This document shows positions 12,001-21,100 of a stretch of DNA of 60,000 bases, piece by piece. The translations under genes and the position numbers were made by a program. The stretch is from Takakia lepidozioides. Its lineage: Eukaryota > Streptophyta > Takakiopsida > Takakiales > Takakiaceae. Numbering within the stretch: position 1 is the first letter of the stretch; each line of letters starts with the position of its first letter. The notes under the pieces are model-generated. The model worked only from the letters and a program-made list of their open reading frames with translations, was not told the DNA's origin and did no database searches. The stretch is taken from NCBI GenBank assembly GCA_030704615.1, contig CM060732.1:39849053-39909052 (forward strand), written 5' to 3'.

Positions 12001-12313
12001 GAACCGCCGTATACGTTGTCTCTCTCCTCTAGTGACAATAGGTCCAATGTTAGGCTCCCAATTGCCCTTCGTAACTACAACCTTAAGTCCAGCAGACTTA
12101 GAGGTAGAGGACGCGTCCAGTGGTTGCTATGCCGCAACCTCTTGAGCAGTACTCCCTGCCCGCTCAGTCAATGACAAGGCCTCATCCTGCCCCATCATCT
12201 CATCCTTGAGGACCTCCTCAACCCGAGAAGAATCCCCAACCTCATCCATCACAGCCGCCTTGGCTGCCAACTCCCTCTGAACCTCGAGCACCTCCCACGT
12301 GTGCCATGGATGT
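11950..12313 (-). pseudogene. Linker and reverse-transcriptase stub, RT core deleted
   Basis: The frame gives WEVLEVQRELAAKAAVMDE, a TAG at 12127-12129, then GNWEPNIGPIVTRGERQRIR and, after a one-base shift, EAYRNCFA. The last block resembles the RT lead-in of gypsy elements (LxxYxDxFA). Within a dozen residues the frame reads HVQVVHRPG, the end of RNase H. About 400 residues of RT and RNase H expected between them are absent. Another frame change near 12,313 separates this block from the methyltransferase. Confidence 0.65.
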
Positions 12314-13489
12314 CTACACCCCCGTGGTCCTCACCGGCTCGCCCCCACTCACTGCCTGTACCGTCTCGGTAGGCAGAGAGACCGTCAAGGGAAGTGCACT
12401 CCGCACTCTTCGTTGCTCAGCCATAGCCAAGCTGATAATCCAGGTCAAGCAATTTAGATCCATTGCTTGCCCCAACCCCTGACGACGTGATGCCTTTGAA
12501 AGAGAAGACACCGCCGTGGTCCCAGTGGAAAAACCCATAGCCCGCTCTCGCTCGTCGGCATTAGGCTCCACTAATTGCTGCAACTGAGCATCCCACAGGA
12601 GGCCAGGTCCATTATCCCGGAAAGCATGCGATCCTGGGAAGCTGAGCAGTGTAGGTAATGTTGCTCGTGGTTGACCCACCTTGTTAACCACTGCCAAAGG
12701 CGAACGGTCATCGTGTCTCACACGCTAAGACTGCCTCCCTGTGTCCAAAATGCTATCAGCTGTGAGATGTGCTGGCCGCTGCACCCCATCAAATGCACGC
12801 TTAAGCAGTGCGGGTGGCATCAAGTTAGTCCACCATAACCGTGGACGATGAGCCCGTGACCCCACTACAGCTGCATCCAGCAACACTGCTGACCCAAGCC
12901 ACGACCGGACTTGATGCACACTGGCCATCATCCTGGCCCGAGAATTGCCCATCAGTGGCACATTCTCCAAGATGTATGCTGGAGATACAGCTTGATGAAG
13001 CTGTAAGTGGCGCAAAACCCACACCATCTCCCAAAACAGACCCGACCTCGAGTCTCGCAATCCATTGTCATGCCCGGCTGATGAATGCCCTTGGTAGGGC
13101 CAACCTACCACTACCAAATCAATGGAGCCAACCCGCTCCAAATCCTGCGCCCCCAACAACGAAATGTCTCCTGGCAAGGCCTGTTGATATCCACGAACTG
13201 CAGACACCGGCAACAACTCAGGGTACTGCTGCACCAACTGAGCAACATGACGGAGTGAGACGCATCGTGCAGTCTCATCCCTCTCCACATACAAGTAACG
13301 CCGTACTCGTACACCTGCCTGTAGAACAGCAGCCAATCCGGTGCTGATCTCGCCAAACAAGTCCAGAAGGCAAATGCCTTCATCCGGACACTGCCACACG
13401 ATTGGTGTGGTGTCCAATGGTGACAACTGAGGTGGTCCTGGTGCAATCCCCGCACTGTCCTCCTCTTTTGACGGTACAAAAGCCTCTAC
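12314..13489 (-). pseudogene. C5 cytosine DNA methyltransferase domain inside the retroelement
   Basis: Conserved C5-methyltransferase motifs occur in order on the minus strand: motif I LLDLFGEISTGLAAVLQAG (about 13,370-13,310), an acidic residue after strand 2 (YLYVERD), motif IV GWPYQGHSSAG (about 13,105-13,070), motif VI YILENVPLMG, motif VIII RAHRPRLWW, motif IX ERERAMGFSTGTT and motif X LGQAMDL. A TAG at 12725-12727 splits the frame between motifs VIII and IX; both halves are in the same frame. The catalytic Cys of PCQ is Tyr (codon 13096-13094, TAC), so this copy should not methylate even if translated. It shares frame with the protease upstream. By overall look it is closer to DNMT3/DRM-like than to bacterial enzymes, but I cannot place it firmly. 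Confidence 0.85.
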
Positions 13490-13507
13490 TTAGGCTTGTT
13501 GCACACG

Positions 13508-14581
13508 CTAATCAGCAACTCGCTGCAAATCCTTGCTCGAGCCCCACAATGGAGTGTGAGCAACCATGGCAGGCAACTCCGCCATACCATACATGTCATC
13601 CTGCTCCCCCGGATGTGACACATCCTCTGAATGAGTGTTGTCATCCAACAACTCTCCAGGCCAAGTCACTGCAGGTGTGAATGCTGCCAATGTCGGCATC
13701 TTGCCTCGTTGGGCAACTGTAACTCCTCCTATGAACATCACAGGGAGCTGCACACGCCGGCCCTCCCTTGACTGCCATTCAGGCCTATAGGAAGCTGACT
13801 CCTCCCAAAAATCCAGGGTGAAGCCCATGGGGTACAATACTGCCCCACCAATAAGGACATCGTACGAGACCGCGTCTGTCACAATGGCCTTGGCTCTCAT
13901 CACTGAGCCATCTGTAGGATGATCCGGCTGTAGTCTGATAGCCAACTTACGCCGTGTCATGCCCCGAGCCTGCTCTGATCCTCCCAGAGATGTCTGTATC
14001 TGGAAAGGGCACGGCTCCATATCCGCCTCCGTGAGGTCCAAGCCTGCAATAGCAGCTCTGCCGAACATCAATGGCTGAGCTCCCGAGTCCAACAAGACCC
14101 GCAGTGGCCGGTACCTCTTGCCTGCCGGTCCATTCAAACAGAAAATGTCATCTCGGTTGTCTAACATGACAACTTCAGGTGTCACCATGGCGCGCTCAAT
14201 GGCTGGCCCAGCTGACAGCTCTATCAACCTGGCAGCTTCAGCTTGCCATGGCGCCGCCGTGGCAGTCTTGACCCTCACATCCGAGGATCCCTCCGGCACT
14301 ACACCTCCCACTATCTCCGCAGAAGATGAAGTAACCTCCCCACTCTCACAGAGTGTCGCTGCCAGCCTAAACACCTCAGCTGGTCTTATCCCCGGCGTCG
14401 CAATCATGGTAGCCGAGAACAATGGAGCCTGACACACAGCTGTGGCCGTCCCCAGCAGCACACTAGCTGCCGTAGCCTTGGCAACACTAGGTAGTGGTGC
14501 TGCTCGTGTAGCTCTCCCCATAGTAACCTCCGCCTCGGTAACAGTAGGGCGGGAACTAGGTGCCATGGACGGCGTCGACAC
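13508..14581 (-). pseudogene. Retroelement aspartic protease region
   Basis: A 357-residue open frame whose centre holds a retroviral-type protease: VLLDSGAQPLMFGRAAIAGL (catalytic DSGA), a hydrophobic partner strand, and YDVLIGGAVLYPMGFTLDF near the end. The Ala/Thr-rich N-terminal third links to gag. It ends at a TAG (13508-13510); a TAA follows at 13490-13492, then the methyltransferase in the same frame. The last 80 residues are acidic and unassigned. Confidence 0.7.
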
Positions 14582-14726
14582 TGTCTACGCCAATGTGAAT
14601 GACTGAAGAAGCCTGGCCTGACGGCTTGCCTCCCCACGCACAACTCCACCTCCGCACCCCGTGGCTCAGGAACTCGTGCTGCTCCTCGAGTCACTGCCGC
14701 AGCTGACTCCACTGCACTAGTGGTAG

Positions 14727-15890
14727 TCATGCCCCGCACATAGTGGTAGTGGTAGTACTGCCCGGCACTAGTGGTGGTGGTACCCCACCTACAGTGGTAG
14801 TGGTAGTGGCACCCCTCACCAGTGGTAGTGGTGCCCCACCCATAGTGGTAGTGGTAGTGGCACCCCTTACTAGTGGTAGTGTTGCCCCGCACATGAATCC
14901 CATGCCTCCTAAGTCTCCTCCCTTAGGAGCAGGAGGTGGACCATCCAGCCTTGGAGCCGGTACCACTTGAGCTGTGGCCATGGCAACGAGCCTCTGCTCT
15001 AGCTGCTGAAGCCGGTTGGCCATGCCTTGGTCACCACCCTGACCTCCGCGTCATTGGCCATGTTGAGCCTGCCCTTGGCCTGCACCTCGTGCCTGGCCAC
15101 CTCGTTCTCTCTGGGCTGCTCCACCTCACCCCCGGCCACCATCGTTCCCTTGGAACTGGTCTGGGCGCAACTCAGGGTGCAAACCATAGCACTGGGCCTC
15201 TCCATGCCCATACCTGCCACAATGCCCACACTCCACATGTGCAGGCTGTGCCGGTGCCAAACCATTGCCTCCCTCTGGGCAATCCTTCTTGACATGGGGT
15301 CCTCCACATGTCCAGCATACCACATCCGCCCGTTGTTGGCTAGCAAATGAAGGGAGAGACCCCTGCATCTGAGGTCCTCTCTGCCCTTCCCTGGGCTTCA
15401 CCTCAACTCCATTGCTGCCTTGAGCACATTGAGGTAGTGGCTGGCTAGGAGCACCACTACCCCGTGGTGCCTCCTTAGCAAATCCCACCATGACCACTCG
15501 TTCCTCCACCATGTTGAGCTCTATCCGCTCCGCCAGCTAAAACACATTTGCTAAGGTGGGTTGGGCCGCTTGTAGGAGAGTTGCATCTCGCACCCTTCTC
15601 CTCAGCTCCTTGTCCAATATCCCGTACCAGAACTGGACTGCCTGAGCCTCCGTAACCCCTTGGGTTACATTTATCAAGCGCCTCATGCGAGTGAAAGCCT
15701 CCCTCAAGCTCTCAGTAGGCTTCCTCTGGAACTCTTGCAAGCTCCTCAACTTCTCTGTCCTCACCCCTTGGTAGTTCCTTCTCAACTCTTCGAAGAACTC
15801 CGACTTCTTTCTCCTTGGGCCTTTATGAGGGCAAGATGTTCCAGCACCCACAAGAGGTCCTCCACGCTTCTATTTTGGATCCTCCACTAT
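14727..15890 (-). pseudogene. Retroelement gag with two CCHC-type knuckles, N-terminus missing
   Basis: Capsid-like sequence reads EFFEELRRNYQGVRTEKLRS, FQRKPTESLREAFTRMRRLI and QFWYGILDKELRRRV. A TAG at 15537-15539 interrupts it, after which the same frame gives LAERIELNMVEE and two zinc knuckles, CWTCGGPHVKKDC and CGHCGRYGHGEAQC. TGA codons at 15126-15128 and 15051-15053 and a TGA at 14727-14729 also lie in frame. The C-terminal part holds about three copies of a 17-residue repeat (GATTTTTMGGAPLPLVR), a 51-bp minisatellite at about 14,727-14,880. The frame changes between 14,727 and the protease. Upstream of 15,852 the frame decays, so the 5' portion is lost. Confidence 0.75.
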
Positions 15891-16384
15891 TGCCTTGTTG
15901 GTGCGCTTGTCATCAGGACCGTAGCAGCATTGATACCTGGACAGAAAATTCTAAAATCGATATCCAACGATTTGAGGAAGCATAAAATCAGAGAACTCGT
16001 GAAACAAAAAATGGCAACAAACATGCAATGAAACGTCAAAAAGACTGAGGATGGTGCACACATAATACTGGACAGAAATGTGTTGGCTCTGGGTGCTTTT
16101 CGCGAGCCGGGTTCCACTTTAGAATGGACATTCACCCAAAACTGAGTGGGGTAGTCCTCCAAACTCTCCTCTCCCAGGACAAAGTCGCCAACTCTATCCC
16201 AAGGTATGCAAGTCTTTTCAACATTCACTCGCACACCCATAAACCCATATTGCGTCTCACTCTTCCAATGGAGATCCTTCCTGTTGAAGGGTCCTGGTTT
16301 TGCTGTTTGCAAACATTGTCGAAGAGGCCGTATAAACAGGCTTTTCGTGATCAGTATATCATCGGGTTTTGCTTCCACGTCCAT
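15887..16384 (-). CDS. Unrecognised ORF upstream of the retroelement, possible exon
   Basis: I do not recognise this gene. The middle of the frame (about 16,050-16,300) has a protein-like composition: RKDLHWKSETQYGFMGVRVN, CIPWDRVGDFVLGEESLEDY and TQFWVNVHSKVEPGSRKAPR. A plausible acceptor (TTTGCAAACAG, about 16,310) and a plausible donor (ATTAT before GTGTGC, about 16,045) would frame it as one internal exon. No neighbouring exons were found. It may be a captured gene piece, part of another transposon, or host coding sequence truncated by the retroelement. Confidence 0.3.
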   Translation of the reverse strand: MDVEAKPDDILITKSLFIRPLRQCLQTAKPGPFNRKDLHWKSETQYGFMGVRVNVEKTCIPWDRVGDFVLGEESLEDYPTQFWVNVHSKVEPGSRKAPRANTFLSSIMCAPSSVFLTFHCMFVAIFCFTSSLILCFLKSLDIDFRIFCPGINAATVLMTSAPTRQ

Positions 16385-16652
16385 GCCCTATATAGTACAA
16401 AGGACACGCTTCTGAACATGCAAGAAACGCGCCACAGTACAGGACACGATCGACAACGTGCCAGGAGAACAGTGCGCACGTTCGCGGCTGCTGGCAAGTG
16501 GCAGGCGGCAGGGATAAAGGTTTGAATTGCAGCCCTAAAAATGGAGGGCTCGGATGGGTTATGGGAATGGACGGTGGCGATCCTGCGCCGTCGGATGAAG
16601 ACATGGGCATTTGGTATTCCAACGCATACCGTTTGCCCACAAAATCAACCCT

Positions 16653-16767
16653 GGACAAATCATCTACAACCATTGGTGGTTGATTTGTCGAAGGTTGTAG
16701 ATGATTGTCGATGGTTGTAGATGATTTGTTGAGGGTCGTAGATGATTTGTCGAGGGTTGTAGATGAT
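16653..16767. repeat. Tandem 21-bp repeat with an inverted copy
   Basis: Four units of GATTTGTCGAAGGTTGTAGAT type run from 16,682 to 16,767. The reverse-complement copy GACAAATCATCTACAACC lies just upstream at 16,653-16,670, so a hairpin can form. Confidence 0.85.
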
Positions 16768-17267
16768 AGTAAAATTGTCGAGCATTTGGTATTCCATAGA
16801 GGATCTCTTCTCACAGTAGCCATAAAACAACATAACACACCTCTACATCCATGGAACTAGGCCCGCAAGTCCAATACTTGACACTTGTACCCTTGCTACC
16901 AAATGAAAACCATGGAACCAGTCCCTACCCAGTCCCTACAGGGAACCAGTCCCACCCCATTGCAAGCCTGCAATTGGCTGCTCCCTCATACTATCTGCTT
17001 TGGACCTTCTGAAATAACCCTTGCCAAGATTTGGAACCCTGGGGTGAAAGAAAGAAGGGAGGGCCATGTTTTGCTTCTAGCTGCTAGTAATGAATAAAAG
17101 TCTAGATGCACAACTGCCAATTCAAGAACCTGTCATGTTGAGAACAGCCCAAAGCGGAAAATTTGAAACTTAATGGGGACCAGAAAGGTAAATAAAATGG
17201 GAGCTGTAAGACTGAATCTCTAGCAGCCCACTTCAAACTGGAACTGCAAATAAGTTATACACGAAGA

Positions 17268-17340
17268 GCTGCCCAACACTGCTATGAACCCACGTAAAGT
17301 GGCCTTGTGCCTTAATCATATCATCTGTTGGATGGTTAGT
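17268..17340 (-). mobile_element. tRNA-derived SINE, 5' fragment
   Basis: On the minus strand it reads CATCCAACAGATGAT, then GATTAAGGCACAAGGCCAC and a B-box-like GGGTTCATAGC. It matches the head of the longer SINE at 50.5-50.8 kb. Confidence 0.6.
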
Positions 17341-18138
17341 GAAAATTATACCTAGTCAAAGAGCTTTAGGCCCTCCACAAGCAGTCCAAAAACAACTCAA
17401 AAAGAAAGAAAGAAACCTTCCATCTAAGAAAGCAAGAAGACCAGAAAATCTGCCAAGGGTTGCAAGTGAGAGAGTGATGAAATTCAGCTCTGACATCCGG
17501 ATGCCGTAGATTGGCAAAAAGAGAATGGCACAAAGAGGTCGACAACCTTCCAGACATGGCATTGGCAGCTTCGAGGAGTTAACCTATGATTGTAATGGTT
17601 ATTTTGTTAACGTGTTATTTTTCCTCTTTTACCTGGAACAATTTGCTCGATTAATTTTCAATATTCCGCACTATACAAAATACACCAAGATGGCATCAGG
17701 AGAACCCCTTCCGAAATCTAGCTTTACAAACTACTAATCATGAAGAAAGAAGTGACACTGGACTGCGTGTATCCTTAACATTTTAGAGGAGCCACGCGCA
17801 GTGGCATATATACTACCTCTTGGAATTTCTCATCCTCCATCATCATCACCGAGGCCTAGTAAAATGAATCTGTTTCTCTCCCGTTTCTATCAAGTCAACT
17901 AGACATCTCCCCCCCCCCCCCTCCCTGCCTTCTACACTGTAGTTACCCCCTTACGGCCTCCAGACTGTTGCAAATGTGGTGTTATGAGTTCACTACCACT
18001 CCCTTACCATACTGTAAAGAAACAGAGATACATCTCCATTTTTACTGATCGTACAGGCATGAGCATGGATGTTGATGACACAACTCTTAGCCCACATAAT
18101 GAACATGCTATCATGGCTTTGCAAATTAAGAACATGGA
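17341..18138. other. 3' flank of the UPL6-type gene
   Basis: No coding sequence seen. The block contains a 12-base C run at about 17,911-17,922 and probably the 3' untranslated region of the gene transcribed leftwards into it. Confidence 0.4.
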
Positions 18139-21100
18139 CTAACTCAGATCAAAACCTGCGCCTGCAGTAATGGCGTATATCAGCTTCTCATGGATAATCT
18201 CTTTGCTGCACAAGCGGACACAAACAACCATTAACAGAGAATCTCGATGAAGTGAAAAGCTCAAAAGTTCTTTAGAGAATGCGAGAGATAAGTATATAGC
18301 CTAGGAGCTCCTACCACAAGCCATTAGATTGTAGATATATTTAGCCAAGGAAAACACACCAGCTAATAGTGCAAGACAGTTATGGATGTATTCAGTGGGG
18401 TAAACTTGCTATAGCCTTGTGGCTAATACACACGCACAGAACAAGGCAGTCTGCACACCTTCTGTAAGGCGGGAGTTTGAGAAGGTTCATGCAGGTTGCC
18501 GAAGTTGGTAAGCGATCCGTCTCTCCTGATGCATCATCAGGGACAGTTCTGTGCACAGAAGAAATCTCCATCAGTTTTTGACCCTGTCCGAGAAATCTTT
18601 GGAGGCTAAGGCAGTCATTTGAAAAAGTTTGTTTCAATTTTCACGACTGAAATCAATCACTATATTCTCAAACAATGTTTCTCTTATAAGGTGAAAAAGG
18701 ATGCATAACTAAGAAGTAGGAAGAAAGTACCTCTGTATGCAAAATTTGGGTTCCAGATATTTGAACCCAAGCAATGGTCCTCGAGAGCATCCTGTGACAA
18801 ACCTAGGAAGCATCCCATCATATCCACTCAGGACATCTTTTTGAGTATCATCCCATTCATATCCCATCCCATGCAAAAATCAAAGAAATGCAAATGGCTC
18901 TACACAGTGAGAAAGATTTGAATGATTCCAGCCTGACAGGTCCTGCCCTTTCCCTCCCCCCACAGGAAAGCTTGACAAAGGGTACTTACTTGAGAAATTT
19001 TTGTTGGAGATCTGAATCCAGTGTCTTCATGATGTCCCAAAACATTTCAATGACTGGGTGGTGCTGCAGACCCCAAACACATACCATATCAGAAATACTT
19101 TCAGGCCATCATCTTTGCGATGGTGGGGTGCAATCCAATCTAGTTGAAAACCACCCATTAGTTTCCAAACTTCCCATTTCTTCAATACCAACACAAAAAT
19201 CACAAGTTTGTGTGAGGTGAGGTGAGGTGTGAGGTGTGAGAGTGTGAGGTGTCAAGTGGGACAGATGGAACCCGCAAACAACACAAATCCAGGAACACAC
19301 AGAAAAGAAAGAAAGAAAGAAATGACGAGAAGAGGAATAAGGATCTTCCTGTACCTGGTGGTAGCCACCTGAATAATTTACGTTGTTCCGCAAATCATTC
19401 ACATCCATACCTTCTTGTGAGCCGGATATGAGTATCTGTAATGACAAGAACAAGTTGAAAGAGTAGAAGAGGAGCTACAACTCCTCATTCTTCGACATCC
19501 AGGCAAACCCACACAAAGAATGACCAACAACAAGTCTTCCAGCCTTCATAGAAACCACTAGTGCAGTACTAACCGACGCATACTAGTTTTGTAGAACTCA
19601 GGATGCTTCAAGCCTCCATGCACAAGAAGGGGAAGCGAGCCAGTGAGACATGGAAGAAAGGAGGGGCATGTGAGAATACATACCTGTAGTTCTTGTTCAT
19701 TGAACATGTCAATCCATTCTGTCTTTATAAGTTGTTGGAACCCACGAAGGAAGTGGTAACTTTGTTGACGGATCTGCATCAACCACCCACTCATAGACCC
19801 TGAGACAAAAGGCAACAACCTGATGCAAGACTCACAAAAACCATCAAAAGCTCCATAAAGTACTGTCCTTGTAACATCGCAGTCCAGCAAGAAAGTTTGC
19901 TTCAGTCAACAGAACTAGATCCACAAGGAGCATCTGAGACATAGAACGAGCGGTTTGTTGAGGTTTGTCATCTACAAAGTTTGATGTTCAGTATTCCCTC
20001 GCAATACACAATACGAAGTTTGATGTGCAGCATTCCCCTTCAACCATGCAGGTGGAAAAGAACTTTGAAGTTCATCTTGGCAGAGATTTTCTCTCCTGTT
20101 CACTACTGGTCTCTGAATTTTGTGCTTGTGGCATCTAAAATCTGTAGTTTGGTTTGCTCTAAATCGGACAGATGATGAACTGTTCTTCTTGCAACGAAGT
20201 TCTTACAAATATATACATAACCGGAGAAATACCTGAACATTGAGGCGATGCCTGGCAACTAAGTGTATGTATTTGATCACATTGGACTTAGTGACCAGAA
20301 TATCCTTTCCGCCTGGCACCAACTCCACCTCAACTTGCTCCCCGTACTCATTATTCACAACTACAAAGTACACAGACAGTTGTGCTAGATCGCCATCGTA
20401 GTGCTGCAAATTTTAGTTTCACAGATTTTGCTTGAGTCTAGAGAAGAAAGAGCACACTGGATTGGTATAATTGGTGAATAGAAAGCCAACTCCCTGCCTC
20501 CCCTCTCACCCCTGCCTCCAGGCACTAAGGAATGTTCGAGCTGAGATTCCATAACTCTGTATGGACAAAGCCCACAACTGGCTCTGGAAGGGTCATTAAC
20601 CCAAGGAGTGTATTTCAAGAGTCATGATGACCATTTGCAGGGAATGATCACTGAGAACATCTGTTCTGTCTATTTTCAGCTAGGGAGCTAAAGCATTATG
20701 GCTGGAATGAACCTCATGCTCTCTAGTATGATGTCAACGACATACATGAATATTCAATTCCCCTCGACTGCCATGCACTAGATGATGTCGATGACATACA
20801 TGAATATTCAATTCCCCTCGACTGCCAGGCACGAGTGCATGGCAATAACAGGTGAGTCTTATATCTAATAGAAACCATCACAATCCCACAGGGACTACTC
20901 CAACAAGGGTCAACCGATACCCACCATATTAATGAATACAGCCTCTCCAAGGCCCAACTATTCTGCCTAGCATGTCTCCAGCTTAGAGACCTGAGAGAAA
21001 GACATTGCACCTTGAGAAAGAGCAGGCTTCGATATAGCTCTGGGTCCAATGACGGCAGGTCATGCAGATAGTTATGCCTGGGAGCAATGAGCAACAAGTA

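Larger units (their letters stand above)
9730..15890 (-). mobile_element. Defective Ty3/gypsy-like retroelement carrying a DNA methyltransferase and PHD finger
   Basis: Read on the minus strand the element has gag with two zinc knuckles, an aspartic protease, a C5 cytosine methyltransferase, a short remnant where the reverse transcriptase should start, the end of RNase H, integrase, a PHD finger, a polypurine tract and a 3' LTR. Protease and methyltransferase share one frame, as do the two gag pieces and the two integrase pieces, so this was one or two long polyproteins. Nine in-frame stops and at least three frameshifts now break it. The 5' LTR and gag N-terminus are missing and the reverse transcriptase core is deleted, so it cannot move alone. 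The lower boundary (9730) is approximate. The presence of integrase with a GPY/F-like tail and DSGA protease supports gypsy rather than copia. Confidence 0.85.

Noticed and set aside
14727-14890. Repeated ACTACCACT blocks as a separate regulatory array
   Set aside because: They encode a 17-residue repeat in the gag frame, so they belong to the retroelement protein.
16600-17000. 5' LTR of the methyltransferase retroelement
   Set aside because: No sequence matching TGTGATGGACTAGTGG or its repeats occurs upstream of gag; the 5' LTR is absent.
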